A stretch of DNA of 64,000 nucleotides, from positions 1 to 64,000 of the forward strand of contig CAKUUM010000005.1 of the NCBI GenBank assembly GCA_934692905.1, written 5' to 3'. Shown piece by piece: positions 1 to 8,569 of the stretch (position 1 is the first letter of the stretch; each line of letters begins with the position of its first letter). The position numbers were made by a program, and so were the translations under genes. This stretch comes from an uncultured Bacteroidales bacterium. GTDB lineage: Bacteria > Bacteroidota > Bacteroidia > Bacteroidales > Paludibacteraceae. The notes below the pieces were generated by a model that was not told the origin of the DNA, did not search any database, and worked only from the letters and a program-made list of their open reading frames with translations.

Positions 1-531
1 CACCCCGATGTCTTCAATGTCCTCCTGCAGGTATTGGACGACGGGCGTCTGACCGACAACAAAGGGCGGACGGTCAACTTCAAGAACACCTTGATTATCT
101 TCACCTCCAACCTCGGCAGCCAACTCATCCGTGAGAACGAGGAGAAGGGTATCGACCAGGATACCACCAAGAATCAGGTAATGGAGATGCTCCGCCAGAC
201 GATACGTCCCGAGTTCCTGAACCGTATCGACGAAATCATTATGTTCAAGCCGCTCAACGAGAAGCAGATACGCGATATCGTGGGCTTGCAGATTGCCTCG
301 ATACACAAGATGCTTCTCACCAACGGTGTGGATTTGCGCGTAACCGACGACGCCATCGACTATATCGCCCGCGAGGGCTACGACCCGCAGTTCGGTGCCC
401 GTCCCGTCAAGCGTGCTTTGCAACGGCTCGTCCTCAACGAACTGAGCAAGCAAATCATCGCCGGCAAGGTGGATAACCATCGCCCCGTCATCGTCGAACT
501 TCGCGACGGCGAACTGCACTTCAAGAACTGA
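1..531 (+). CDS. clpB: ClpB disaggregase, C-terminal part (5' truncated by window)
   Basis: The reading frame is open from the first base, so the gene begins outside the window and only about 176 C-terminal residues are present. They match the end of the second AAA+ module of ClpB/Hsp104: the stretch VLDDGRLTDNKGR, the sensor-1 strand with FTSNLGS, and the sensor-2 arginine in FGARPVKRALQR, followed by the small C-terminal domain. ClpB is the cytoplasmic ATP-driven disaggregase that threads aggregated proteins together with DnaK. The protein ends shortly after the C-terminal beta strands, as usual for the family. A stem-loop with a T-run follows within 50 bases. Family assignment is secure; ClpA/ClpC alternatives are less likely because no ClpP-binding loop can be assessed here and the tail is ClpB-like. 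Confidence 0.93.
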   Translation, partial: HPDVFNVLLQVLDDGRLTDNKGRTVNFKNTLIIFTSNLGSQLIRENEEKGIDQDTTKNQVMEMLRQTIRPEFLNRIDEIIMFKPLNEKQIRDIVGLQIASIHKMLLTNGVDLRVTDDAIDYIAREGYDPQFGARPVKRALQRLVLNELSKQIIAGKVDNHRPVIVELRDGELHFKN

Positions 532-576
532 TAACTTTCCCCCCCCCAAAAAAAAAAGGAAAGTGGGATAACCGAG

Positions 577-619
577 AAAGAGAGATTGTCTAACACATTG
601 TTAGACGGTCTCTTTTTTT
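577..619 (+). terminator. Rho-independent terminator after clpB
   Basis: Stem AGAGA..TGTCTAACA pairs with TGTTAGACGGTCTCT across a 3-base loop and is followed by seven T. It belongs to a family of similar hairpins in this window built on GAGaCTG...CAGcCTC. Read on the minus strand it could also end the candidate RNA starting near 850. Confidence 0.8.
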
Positions 620-850
620 GTATTTGTACAAATTTCGGAAACGATATCCACCTATTGCCCGCTATATGCGAGCATAAAGCCTATACATAGATATGGCTCT
701 ATTGTTCTGCCCAATAGATACAAATCATGTATAACTTTGAATACAGTGTGTAGTGTAGTACTATACACTATCAGCAGTCAGCAGTTATGCCAACTTCGCA
801 ACTCAACCTCCACCTAACACCCACAACCCAACCAAATAAACTCATAAAAC
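577..850 (-). ncRNA. Candidate small RNA (unassigned)
   Basis: A full promoter, TTTG-N20-TATCTTTG, lies on the minus strand at 857-888, yet no credible gene follows it before the clpB terminator about 270 bases away. The only ORF directly downstream codes 24 residues (771-845, starting MSLFGWVVG), with no recognisable similarity. Within the transcript is a hairpin of TAGTGTA and TACACTA (751-770). A short regulatory RNA or a leader of a lost gene are both possible. This is inference from promoter and terminator placement only. Confidence 0.3.
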
Positions 851-856
851 CAAGTA

Positions 857-888
857 CAAAGATAATACAAAATCGTCCCAAATCCAAA
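857..888 (-). promoter_or_regulatory. Bacteroidota-type promoter without an evident gene
   Basis: On the minus strand TTTG (885-888), a 20-base spacer, and TATCTTTG (857-864). The match is as good as those in front of tRNA genes here, but the transcript would run into a region without a convincing CDS. Confidence 0.55.
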
Positions 889-1061
889 TTTATTTTCGTT
901 TTTTCGCCGAAATGGTGCATTTTGCATTTTGGACTTGTAATATGCTGACACTCAATGCCAAAAAATCTTCTTTTTTTCACCACTTTCCCTGCACTTTTCC
1001 AAAAACGGTGTTTTTAACAAAAATTGCATTTCAATTCCCGATTTTGTTCAACAGTATGTAA

Positions 1062-1099
1062 GAAAAAGAGACTGCCTACGCTTGTCAGGCAGCCTCTTG
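1062..1099 (-). terminator. Terminator of the secreted-protein gene
   Basis: On the minus strand AAGAGGCTGCCTGA and its complement form a long stem followed by CTCTTTTTCTT. It stands 26 bases after the stop codon of the minus-strand gene at 1126-2643. Confidence 0.8.
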
Positions 1100-1125
1100 G
1101 ATGTATTGATTTCTAATATCGACTG

Positions 1126-2643
1126 TTACTCAACGATTTGACCCATCATATTGTAGGTCTTGCCATCGCGGATAATCAGCACTTGACCATTGCGGACAAC
1201 TTTCTCGGTAACGGCTGCCTCAGCAGCAGTATTGTCCACATACGTACCCGTGCCATCAAGCGTAAAAGCATACTTCGTTGCAGCAGGAGTAGCAACCACT
1301 GCGTCAGCAGTATGAGGCAGAGCGTAAGCAACTATCTTCTCCTTGGAGTTGCTAACTACATAGAGGTTATTTGCGTAGTCCCAAGCGAAATCATTAAGGT
1401 TGGCACCCGCAGTAGCCATATTGATTTTCATATCTTCAGTCAAGACAGGCTTTCCCTCTGCATCCTTTGATACCGTGTAAATAGTTCCCATCTTGTCAGC
1501 ACTCGCAATAACAACTTTGGTAAAATCATGATTGAAACGGAAACCTGCCTTTCGTGTATTGTCGCGCAATTGTTTGAAGTCTTCTACGCCCTCTGCGGTA
1601 AAGTGAACGAGACCTGGTTCTGTGGCAGTAGTTGTAGCGCGATAAGAAGTAAACCAAACACCACCTTCTGCATCATATTGGACTTGTACGCCTGTGGGGT
1701 CAATCCCATAGATACCATCAAAAATAGCACGAGAACGAGCCTTTGCCCATGTAGTAGCGGTACCCAAGTTGTATTCAGAGCACTTGTAACCAGCAGGTGC
1801 ATAACCAAAACCTCTTATATTGGAAGAAAGCATAAGCAGTTGAAGGCTCTCTCCCTCACCACGAACATCAAAACCAGCGTTAGGTCCAGCAATGAAATTG
1901 CTATCAGCATCTAACAATTCCAATTGCTCATTCGTTTTTGCGCCAGAAAACACTGGAGTCCACTCATCCATGCTCTGGGGATTAACCTCCCAAAGATACG
2001 TGCCATTAGCCCCCAAAGAAGTGACAAAGATACGCCCATCTTTAGAGATACGAATACGGCGAGGAGCATAAGAAGTTCCAGTTGCATCTTTTTCTACAAA
2101 CTCATTACCACCATTAAAACCTGGTTTATCACCATTTTTGATAGGCTCAAAAGCAGGAGTAAAAGCAAAAATACCTGCACCAAAATTACTTGACTGATAA
2201 CCAGCCTTGCTTTTTGCAACTTGCATACCCTCGTTACAAAGAATACGTCCGAAGTATTCACTTTCAGGGTTGAGGTCAATATCTACTGCTGACGGGTGAT
2301 AGAAACTATAACTTTGCTTATGCTCTGTCACGGTAGTAACCTCGGCACCGCTAACCTCCACTTTCCATGTCAATTCTACACCTTTCGGGAGACCTTCGGT
2401 AGGGATAACCTCTGTGTATTCTCCCTTAGCGATACCCTTGCAATCAATGGTTTTAACCGCAGTTTCACCATTCATAATCACAACTTTAACAGTAGTAGCA
2501 TCATCATTCAATGCGTACTTTACCGTCAAGTTGTTTTCGCCTGCATTCAGTTCGGAAGACAAACCGTAAGCAAATGGGTTGAGTGCTGCAAATGACATGA
2601 CGCTTGCCGTCATAGCAGCCATTAATAAGGTAATTTTCTTCAT
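1126..2643 (-). CDS. Secreted protein with T9SS-like C-terminal tail
   Basis: A 505-residue protein of unknown function. Residues 1-19 (MKKITLLMAAMTASVMSFA) form a signal peptide. Residues about 20-115 look like an immunoglobulin-type sandwich domain rich in V/T strands (NNLTVKYALNDDA). The middle has repeated W/Y-containing beta segments (GRIFVTSLGANG, GGVWFTSYRATT, NNLYVVSNSKEK) that suggest a beta-propeller. The last 20 or so residues, with NGQVLIIRDGKTYNMMGQ, resemble the short C-terminal sorting signals of Bacteroidota proteins exported by the type IX system, so the product is probably at the cell surface or outside. It is a single-gene unit with its own promoter (2812-2843) and terminator. 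The propeller and export route are inferred; no enzymatic motif was seen. Confidence 0.75.
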   Translation of the reverse strand: MKKITLLMAAMTASVMSFAALNPFAYGLSSELNAGENNLTVKYALNDDATTVKVVIMNGETAVKTIDCKGIAKGEYTEVIPTEGLPKGVELTWKVEVSGAEVTTVTEHKQSYSFYHPSAVDIDLNPESEYFGRILCNEGMQVAKSKAGYQSSNFGAGIFAFTPAFEPIKNGDKPGFNGGNEFVEKDATGTSYAPRRIRISKDGRIFVTSLGANGTYLWEVNPQSMDEWTPVFSGAKTNEQLELLDADSNFIAGPNAGFDVRGEGESLQLLMLSSNIRGFGYAPAGYKCSEYNLGTATTWAKARSRAIFDGIYGIDPTGVQVQYDAEGGVWFTSYRATTTATEPGLVHFTAEGVEDFKQLRDNTRKAGFRFNHDFTKVVIASADKMGTIYTVSKDAEGKPVLTEDMKINMATAGANLNDFAWDYANNLYVVSNSKEKIVAYALPHTADAVVATPAATKYAFTLDGTGTYVDNTAAEAAVTEKVVRNGQVLIIRDGKTYNMMGQIVE

Positions 2644-2811
2644 AATAAGAAAGATTTAATAAGTTAATAATTAGTTTGTTATTTATCAGATACTCTTCAT
2701 ATCTATTGTTCTACTCTATTGTTCTACTCCAATTTTTTCATTGTCGGCAAAGCGGGTGCAAGAAAAAGGTACGTTTGCGGTGCACCCGTCTGCACCTATC
2801 CTTGTGTCGTG

Positions 2812-2843
2812 CAAAAGTATAGTTTTTTGCTGATTTGCACAAG
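2812..2843 (-). promoter_or_regulatory. Promoter of the secreted-protein gene
   Basis: Minus strand CTTG (2840-2843), 20-base spacer, TACTTTTG (2812-2819). This leaves a 5' leader of about 160 bases before the ATG at 2643. Confidence 0.65.
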
Positions 2844-3042
2844 AATGTCATCACTTTTTGTGAAAAAATATGACGGACTGGTACGTGCACCGAAAACGTA
2901 CGATTTGTGTAAACACGTAATTATCCTAGAAATTAACCACGAATTCGTTATTGGGCATGAGTTCTCCGTCAATTGTTCGTTCATTGACCGTTAACGAGCA
3001 TAGGACTCCATTAAACACCATCATATAGAATTTCGGTGTATT

Positions 3043-3074
3043 ATTGCACAACTCGTTTTTTTTATGTATCTTTG
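3043..3074 (+). promoter_or_regulatory. parE promoter
   Basis: ATTG (3043-3046), 20-base spacer, TATCTTTG (3067-3074). Transcription would begin about 3081, which rules out the in-frame start at 3064 and favours the ATG at 3124. Confidence 0.8.
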
Positions 3075-3123
3075 CAGGCTTAAAGAACGGACAGGAACAA
3101 CCCCCATAAACGCAATGCATGCC

Positions 3124-5058
3124 ATGGCAGAAGAAACGTATCAAGTACCAAGCAGTTACAACGACGACAACATTGTCCACCTTGACGACCGCGAACATAT
3201 ACGCCGCCGCCCGGGTATGTACATCGGCAAACTGGGCGATGGCAACCATTCGGACGACGGTATCTACGTGCTTATCAAGGAGACCATAGACAACTCCATC
3301 GACGAGTACCGCATGGGCGAGGGCAAGGTGATTGAGGTAAGCGTGACGCCCGTCTCCACCACCGAAGAAGGCAAAGGAGAGCGGGTGCGGGTGCGTGACT
3401 ACGGGCGCGGCATCCCATTGGGGAAGATGGTAGAGGCAGTGTCGCTGCTGAACACCGGCGGAAAGTACGATACCAAGGCATTCAAGAAGTCCGTGGGCTT
3501 GAACGGTGTGGGTACGAAAGCGGTGAATGCGCTGAGTATGGACTTTGTGGTGCAGTCGTTCCGCGACGGGAAGACGCGCCGCGCGGAGTTCCACCAAGGG
3601 CATTTAGTGTCGGACACCGATGTGCAGGAGTACGACGGACCCGAGAAGCGCGGAACGCTGGTGGAGTTCGTGCCCGACAACTCGCGCGGACTATTCGAGA
3701 ATTACCACTTTCGCCCTGATTTCATCGAGACGCTGATGCGCAACTATGCGTATCTGAATACGGGTTTGACGCTGGTGTACAACGGCAAGAAGTTCTCCTC
3801 GAAGAACGGACTGTTAGACCTCTTGACCGACAATATGACGGTGGAGCCGCTGTATCCTATCATTCATATTTCGGGTGAGGATATAGAGATAGCCCTCACA
3901 CACACCAACCAGACGGGCGAGGAATACTACTCGTTTGTGAACGGACAGCACACTATTCAGGGCGGCACGCACCAGGCGGCGTTCCGCGAAGCGATAGGAC
4001 GCACCATCAAAGAGTTCTACAACAAGAACCTGGACCTCAGCGACATACGCAACGGCGTGGTCGGGGCGATAGCCATCAACGTGTCGGAACCCGTGTTTGA
4101 GAGCCAGACCAAGGTGAAGTTGGGTTCGAAAGACATGTCCCCCGAGGGCGGGTTGTCGGTGAACAAGTTTGTGAACGACTTTGTGAAGCAGCAACTGGAC
4201 AACTACCTGCACAAGCACCCCGAGGTGACGGAGGTAATGCTGCAAAAGATACAGGACTCGGAGAAAGAGCGCAAGGCGATAGCGGGTGTGACGAAAGCCG
4301 CACGGGAACGCGCCAAGAAGAACCTGCTCAACAACCCCAAACTGCGCGATTGCCAGGTGCATTTCAATGACACGAAGCCGGTGAAATCGGCAAAAGATGC
4401 AGATGACGACCTGCGACAGGAGAGCAGTATATTCATCACCGAGGGACTGTCTGCATCGGGTTCTATCACCAAGAGCCGCGACGTGCGCACGCAAGCCGTG
4501 TTCTCGCTGCGGGGAAAACCGTTGAATTCTTATGGATTGAGCAAATCGGTAGTGTATGAAAACGAGGAGTTCAACTGCCTGCAATCGGCACTCAACATAG
4601 AGGACGGACTCGATGAATTGAGGTATAACAAGGTGATTATTGCCACTGATGCTGATGTGGACGGTATGCACATACGTCTGCTGATGCTGACCTTCTTCCT
4701 GCAGTTCTTCCCCGACCTCGTAAAGAAAGGGCATGTGTATATCTTGCAGACGCCGCTCTTCCGCGTGAAGAACAAGAAAGAGACGCGCTACTGCTATAGT
4801 GAGGAGGAACGGGTGCAGGCGGTTGATGACCTGAAACCCAATCCGGAAATCACACGATTCAAGGGATTAGGTGAGATAAGTCCCGATGAATTCAAGGGTT
4901 TTATAGGGTCTGGCATCCGTTTGGACCAGGTGACGCTGCGCAAAGAAGACGCCGTGGGCGAGTTGCTGAACTTCTATATGGGCAAGAACACCAGCGAGAG
5001 GCAGAACTTCATTATCGACAACCTCGTGGTGGAAGAAGACAAAGCAGAGGAGGAATAA
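3124..5058 (+). CDS. parE: DNA topoisomerase IV subunit B (ParE)
   Basis: ATPase subunit of topoisomerase IV, which decatenates chromosomes with ParC. From the ATG at 3124 it has 644 residues. Seen in order: GHKL ATPase domain ([13 protein letters not shown], the Mg/ATP residues in [35 protein letters not shown]), transducer domain, then the TOPRIM region ([27 protein letters not shown]) and the C-terminal [13 protein letters not shown]. The short length and lack of a gyrase-type insert, together with KSRD after the TOPRIM glutamate, favour ParE over GyrB. The TOPRIM signature reads EGLSA where EGDSA is common; the acidic E and the DxD pair remain. An in-frame ATG at 3115 is an alternative start. 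The next gene starts two bases after the stop. parC is 30 kb away. Confidence 0.92.
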   Translation: MAEETYQVPSSYNDDNIVHLDDREHIRRRPGMYIGKLGDGNHSDDGIYVLIKETIDNSIDEYRMGEGKVIEVSVTPVSTTEEGKGERVRVRDYGRGIPLGKMVEAVSLLNTGGKYDTKAFKKSVGLNGVGTKAVNALSMDFVVQSFRDGKTRRAEFHQGHLVSDTDVQEYDGPEKRGTLVEFVPDNSRGLFENYHFRPDFIETLMRNYAYLNTGLTLVYNGKKFSSKNGLLDLLTDNMTVEPLYPIIHISGEDIEIALTHTNQTGEEYYSFVNGQHTIQGGTHQAAFREAIGRTIKEFYNKNLDLSDIRNGVVGAIAINVSEPVFESQTKVKLGSKDMSPEGGLSVNKFVNDFVKQQLDNYLHKHPEVTEVMLQKIQDSEKERKAIAGVTKAARERAKKNLLNNPKLRDCQVHFNDTKPVKSAKDADDDLRQESSIFITEGLSASGSITKSRDVRTQAVFSLRGKPLNSYGLSKSVVYENEEFNCLQSALNIEDGLDELRYNKVIIATDADVDGMHIRLLMLTFFLQFFPDLVKKGHVYILQTPLFRVKNKKETRYCYSEEERVQAVDDLKPNPEITRFKGLGEISPDEFKGFIGSGIRLDQVTLRKEDAVGELLNFYMGKNTSERQNFIIDNLVVEEDKAEEE

Positions 5059-5060
5059 GT

Positions 5061-5474
5061 ATGTTGCCATTGATACTATTCGTTTGTTTGGGCGTTTTCA
5101 TCGTGGTGGTATTCGAGATACGTGCCCGCAAAGAGCAGAAGAAAGATACTTCCGAACCTGAAAAGGTTACCCCGAAACCGGTGGTAACAGACGGGGAATG
5201 CTGCGGACAGCATCTGGTGTGTGAGCGCGAGACGCTGCTACAAACCAATGCCAAAGTCGAGTACTATGATGATGAAGAATTGGATGCTTTGGCGGGAATA
5301 GCCCCTGAAGACTACACCGAGGAGCAACACCAAATGATACGCGAAGTGTTTGATACGCTGCAAGAAAAGGATGTTCCCGGCTGGGTGCGCAGTCTGCAAC
5401 TGCGCAACATTCAGTTGCCTGCCGATATACGCGAGGAAGCGTTGCTGATTGTGGTGGAACGCCGCAGCAAATAG
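5061..5474 (+). CDS. Conserved membrane-anchored protein with CCGQH motif
   Basis: A 137-residue protein with an N-terminal membrane segment (residues 2-18, LPLILFVCLGVFIVVVF), a charged linker, and a soluble domain starting at ECCGQHLVCERETLL, then YYDDEELD and a C-terminal part with SLQLRNIQLP. It starts two bases after parE and is surely co-transcribed. I recognise it as a small protein conserved in Bacteroidales, sometimes labelled phospholipase without visible basis; the paired cysteines and histidine could bind a metal, but that is speculation. The last 64 bases overlap the 3' end of the convergent CPBP gene. Confidence 0.8.
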   Translation: MLPLILFVCLGVFIVVVFEIRARKEQKKDTSEPEKVTPKPVVTDGECCGQHLVCERETLLQTNAKVEYYDDEELDALAGIAPEDYTEEQHQMIREVFDTLQEKDVPGWVRSLQLRNIQLPADIREEALLIVVERRSK

Positions 5475-6319
5475 ATTCCCATACCTACCAAGACAAGGCT
5501 CAAGACGCCTACCCACCATGTGCCGCCCGTGCCGAAGGCGTCCATATTGCTTGTGTCCCAACCTGCCTTATGGGCTGTGAAATAGACCACTACCGCAAGG
5601 GCGTTGTTGGTGAAGTGCATCAGTATCGGCAGCCACAGACTGCCCGACCACACCAACGCATAGCCGAAGACGGCACCCAAGAGCATGCGGGGAATGAAGC
5701 CGTAGAACTGACAATGTATCGCCGAGAAGATGACAGCGGTTGCCCATATTGCGATATGGGGTGTGCGTGTGCAGGTGCGCGGAGTGAAGAGGTGTTGCAG
5801 GACGCCGCGGAAAGTCAGTTCTTCCGCCATAGCGGGAAGGAGTGCCATAAGCAGGATATTGACTATGAAAATCCCGATGGAATCGGTCAAAAGGAAGCGT
5901 TCTGTGAGTACGGCTGCCGCCTCTTCCTGCTGTTGCATCCACATCTCAATGCCCGAAAAGCACGCGGGTAGGGTCATCTGCTGGTTGAGGTAACTGAGCA
6001 GGTTGATTCCAGGAGAGGCAACCAACATAAGAAGAACTGCAATTATTGCCGATTTCATCGGCATGGATTGGTCCAAATACAGCCATTTCACCGGCTTTTG
6101 GCTCCACAAGTATGCCATCAGGAACGGGGGCAACAAGAATGTGGCTGTGGTTTGCATAAACTGGAACCATTTCAGCGATTCCACCGAGGTCTTGTCGGGC
6201 ATCAGCATCCATACGGCAAAGGCCGCCATAGTGAATAACGCCATACAGCATAGCCATTGTATGGACTTCAACAAGACCGATGAATCCGTGTATTTTCCGC
6301 GTAACGCCATATATCGCAT
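5411..6319 (-). CDS. CPBP-family intramembrane protease
   Basis: A 302-residue polytopic membrane protein of the CPBP (CAAX protease / bacteriocin-processing) family. The three family motifs are present: the glutamate pair in AEELTFRGVL (about residue 165), FSAIHCQFYGFIPR with the conserved histidine, and HFTNNALAV with the last histidine. Around seven or eight hydrophobic segments surround them. Members cleave membrane-embedded substrates or act as scaffolds; the substrate here cannot be inferred. It converges with, and overlaps by 64 bases, the CCGQH gene. The 5' end lies 51 bases from the 3' end of tRNA-Pro on the same strand, and no separate promoter was seen, so it may be read through from the tRNA promoter. 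Confidence 0.88.
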   Translation of the reverse strand: MRYMALRGKYTDSSVLLKSIQWLCCMALFTMAAFAVWMLMPDKTSVESLKWFQFMQTTATFLLPPFLMAYLWSQKPVKWLYLDQSMPMKSAIIAVLLMLVASPGINLLSYLNQQMTLPACFSGIEMWMQQQEEAAAVLTERFLLTDSIGIFIVNILLMALLPAMAEELTFRGVLQHLFTPRTCTRTPHIAIWATAVIFSAIHCQFYGFIPRMLLGAVFGYALVWSGSLWLPILMHFTNNALAVVVYFTAHKAGWDTSNMDAFGTGGTWWVGVLSLVLVGMGIYLLRRSTTISNASSRISAGN

Positions 6320-6370
6320 CCTTATACAAAAAATGAAGGCTGTGCACCTTCATTCTTTCCTTTCGTATTG

Positions 6371-6444
6371 TCGGGATGACAAGATTTGAACTTGCGACCT
6401 CCGGTCCCCCAGACCGTTGCGCTACCGGACTGCGCCACATCCCG
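6371..6444 (-). tRNA. tRNA-Pro (anticodon GGG)
   Basis: On the minus strand the acceptor stem CGGGATG/CATCCCG closes a cloverleaf with D-loop AGTCCGGTAGC, anticodon loop CTGGGGG (anticodon GGG, codon CCC and CCU), and T-loop GTTCAAATC. C1-G72 and A73 fit proline tRNAs. CCA is not encoded. Its promoter is at 6526-6557. Confidence 0.95.
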
Positions 6445-6525
6445 ATAGGAGTAGTATTCGATACATTGAAGTACCAAACTTTCTCCCCTGTATACCCACG
6501 CAATGCTTTCTTTCGAAAGCGGCTG

Positions 6526-6557
6526 CAAAGGTACTGCTATTTTTTGACTCTTACAAA
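6526..6557 (-). promoter_or_regulatory. tRNA-Pro promoter
   Basis: Minus strand TTTG (6554-6557), 20-base spacer ending AGCAG, TACCTTTG (6526-6533), followed by the GC-rich start CAGCCGCTTTCGA that is also found before tRNA-Asp. Confidence 0.85.
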
Positions 6558-6655
6558 TAAAATACAAAAAAAATCGCACCCGACGTCCGAAGAGCCGTGC
6601 GGCGAAAAACGATACCTCCCCAGCGACCATCCCATATTCCCCCTACATCCTCTCT

Positions 6656-6807
6656 GCAAGGTCAGCGGAATCTCATACTAATCACATACTAATAACATAC
6701 TAATCACATACTAATCTCATACACTTAGCCCGACAAATACACGAGGGGCAATGCACAATTCACAATGCGTAATGCGCAATGTGTAATGGCGGGACAAGGC
6801 GTCCCCA
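6656..6807 (+). repeat. Dispersed 4x11-bp element, copy 1
   Basis: Array at 6672-6726: four 11-mers of the CACATACTAAT type (the first CTC..., the third AAC...) and a fifth degenerate unit CTCATACACTT. It is preceded by AAGGTCAGCGGAAT and followed by CGACAAATACACGAGGGGC, alternating AATGCGCAAT/AATGCGTAAT blocks and a GCGGGACAAGGCGTCCCC tail. It points at the promoter of the LytTR gene, 111 bases on. Confidence 0.9.
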
Positions 6808-6813
6808 CAAACT

Positions 6814-6845
6814 ATTGCAGATGTCGAAAATAAGATGTATCTTTG
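6814..6845 (+). promoter_or_regulatory. Promoter of the LytTR regulator
   Basis: ATTG (6814-6817), 20-base spacer, TATCTTTG (6838-6845). It overlaps an in-frame TTG at 6843, so translation must start later, at the ATG at 6879. Confidence 0.8.
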
Positions 6846-6878
6846 CAGCCGAAAGATAAAGAGATTTTCATATCGGAA

Positions 6879-7730
6879 ATGGACGTAAAGAACAAGTTGC
6901 CATACTACTACAACACGCCTCGGAATGTGGCGACGCTGGTGCTGAGTACTGCCGTCTTTGCCGAACTTTTCATATTGATTTTCACGCCGTTCCAGTCACG
7001 CAACTGGGCAGACGACGATATGCAGTACCTGAGGTGGGTGACGGTGGTGGTGCTGGTGGCGATGGCTGTCATATCGGTGAGCCGGACGGTGATGTACTAC
7101 TACGCGCAGAAGAGAGACATCAGTTACCCCGCATATGCGGTGTGGATATTCCTGGAACTGACGGCTATGGCGTTGATATACTCGGTGTTTCCGTTTGTGA
7201 TGCTGCCCGAATACGCGGAGGCGCGGGGGCTGACATTCTTCAGTATGTTCAAGGAGGCGATGATTGATACGGCATTCATATTGCTGATACCGTATACGAT
7301 TGATTATCTTGCAATTAACCTGATGGAGAAAAACAAGGAGATACAACGGTTGAACCAAACGACCCGCACGGAGACACAGCCGAACATGTTCAATTTTTAT
7401 GACGACAAGGGAGAGTTGAAACTGTCGGTGAAGCCGGAGATGGTGTATTATATAGAGGCTGCGGACAACTATGTGGAGGTGCACTATGTGAGCAACGGCA
7501 AGAAGCAGACGATGCTGATACGCAACAGTCTGAAGAACATAGCGTGGAGTTTTCACGAACAGGAGTTGGTGCGCTGCCACAGGTCGTATATCGTCAATCT
7601 GAGCAAAGTGCAGTTGCTAAGGCGCGTGGACGGGGAACTGATGCTGGATTTCGGCGAAGAGAATATACCGAAAGTGCCCGTATCAAGGGGGTATGCAAAG
7701 GATGTAATGGAAAGATTTTCAAAAAATTAG
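6879..7730 (+). CDS. Membrane-anchored LytTR DNA-binding regulator
   Basis: A 283-residue protein with four predicted membrane helices in the first 150 residues (for example LVLSTAVFAELFILIF and VTVVVLVAMAVISV), a short linker (KNKEIQRLNQTTR), and a LytTR DNA-binding domain from about residue 185 (VYYIEAADNYVEVHY, RNSLKNI, VRCHRSYIVNL). There is no receiver domain, so it is a one-component membrane regulator or partner of an unknown sensor. The start at 6879 is chosen because the promoter covers the upstream candidate. upp follows after 4 bases, implying co-expression. The targets are unknown; repeats recognised by LytTR proteins were not found nearby. Confidence 0.85.
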   Translation: MDVKNKLPYYYNTPRNVATLVLSTAVFAELFILIFTPFQSRNWADDDMQYLRWVTVVVLVAMAVISVSRTVMYYYAQKRDISYPAYAVWIFLELTAMALIYSVFPFVMLPEYAEARGLTFFSMFKEAMIDTAFILLIPYTIDYLAINLMEKNKEIQRLNQTTRTETQPNMFNFYDDKGELKLSVKPEMVYYIEAADNYVEVHYVSNGKKQTMLIRNSLKNIAWSFHEQELVRCHRSYIVNLSKVQLLRRVDGELMLDFGEENIPKVPVSRGYAKDVMERFSKN

Positions 7731-7734
7731 AGAT

Positions 7735-8397
7735 ATGAAAGTAGTTAATCTATCAGAGAAACCCTCGTTGCTGACGCAGTATCTGAAAGAGATACGGTCG
7801 GTGAGTATTCAGAAAGACAGCATGCGTTTCCGCCGCAACATCGAACGCATAGGCGAGATAATGGCGGTGGAGATTAGCAGGGAGTTGAACTACAAAGAGG
7901 AGAACGTGAAGACCCCCCTCGGCATCGCGCCCACACAGGTGCTGCGCGACCCGATAGTACTGGGGACGATACTGCGTGCGGGATTGCCGTTTCATCAGGG
8001 ATTTCTGAATATGTTTGACGGTGCGGAGAACGCCTTTTTGAGCGCGTACCGGCGTGCCGTGGTGGGCAGAAACGGGAAAGAGACGCTGGAAATCGTGTCG
8101 GAATACCTGGCGGCTCCGCGTCTGGACGGGAAGACGCTGCTGCTGGTGGACCCGATGCTGGCGACGGGTATGTCGATGGAAGTGGCATACAAGGCGCTAC
8201 TGAGCCACGGGACGCCGAAACATGTGCATCTGGCATGTACGATAGGCACGAAACAGGCCATTGAATACCTGCAGGCGAATATGCCCGAGGAGGCAACGCT
8301 GTGGTGCGCGGTGATTGACCCCGAGTTGAACGAGAAGAAGTATATCGTGCCCGGATTGGGGGATGCGGGGGATTTGTGTTTTGGAACGAAATTATAA
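7735..8397 (+). CDS. upp: Uracil phosphoribosyltransferase
   Basis: Salvages uracil to UMP using PRPP in the cytoplasm. The 220-residue protein has the PRPP-binding loop VDPMLATGMSM (about residue 140) and the uracil-binding C-terminal segment with GLGDAGDLCFGT. Length is close to the usual 208-220. It begins 4 bases after the LytTR regulator and shares its promoter. An ATG with GAGATATG just upstream supports the start. Nothing unusual in the sequence. Confidence 0.94.
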   Translation: MKVVNLSEKPSLLTQYLKEIRSVSIQKDSMRFRRNIERIGEIMAVEISRELNYKEENVKTPLGIAPTQVLRDPIVLGTILRAGLPFHQGFLNMFDGAENAFLSAYRRAVVGRNGKETLEIVSEYLAAPRLDGKTLLLVDPMLATGMSMEVAYKALLSHGTPKHVHLACTIGTKQAIEYLQANMPEEATLWCAVIDPELNEKKYIVPGLGDAGDLCFGTKL

Positions 8398-8469
8398 AGA
8401 AGGTGGATTTTTGTTTTTTGCTTGCATCTGTCCGACTTTCGCTCAGTCATAATGCCCGCATTACAATCA

Positions 8470-8496
8470 CCCCAAAAAATCAAAGATTTTTCGGGG
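8470..8496 (+). terminator. Stem-loop after upp
   Basis: CCCCAAAAAATC and GATTTTTCGGGG form a 12-pair stem with one mismatch and a 3-base loop. It has no T-run behind it, so it may be a transcript-end or processing hairpin rather than a classical terminator. Confidence 0.45.
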
Positions 8497-8569
8497 ACCC
8501 CGAGCACTCCTTCACTCAAGTCAAACATCTACTAAGCAAAAATTCAAAAATCCCATAATATCCATAAGA

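Larger units (their letters stand above)
532..1125. other. Intergenic region of 594 bases
   Basis: Holds the clpB terminator, the orphan minus-strand promoter with its candidate RNA, and the terminator of the next minus-strand gene. A TAACTTTG at 732-739 on the plus strand has no upstream TTG box at the right distance. Nothing else was recognised between 889 and 1061, which is AT-rich. Confidence 0.6.
2644..3123. other. Divergent intergenic region of 480 bases
   Basis: Separates the secreted-protein gene (minus) from parE (plus) and contains both promoters. Bases 2931-2954 (AATTAACCACGAATT then CGTTATTGG) recur, interrupted by about 32 bases, at 11145-11205. No coding sequence is convincing here. 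Confidence 0.55.
6445..6878. other. Divergent intergenic region of 434 bases
   Basis: Holds the tRNA-Pro promoter, repeat copy 1 and the promoter of the LytTR gene. No further gene is supported. Confidence 0.6.

Noticed and set aside
2770..2777. Plus-strand TACGTTTG as a promoter
   Set aside because: No TTG box at 20 bases and no gene before parE, which has its own promoter.
3064..3123. Longer N-terminus of parE
   Set aside because: The parE promoter box TATCTTTG at 3067-3074 lies inside this stretch, so the message starts later.
3814..4734. Minus-strand ORF of 306 codons within parE
   Set aside because: Antisense shadow of a strongly conserved domain.
6843..6878. TTG start of the LytTR gene at 6843
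   Set aside because: It lies within the promoter box 6838-6845.
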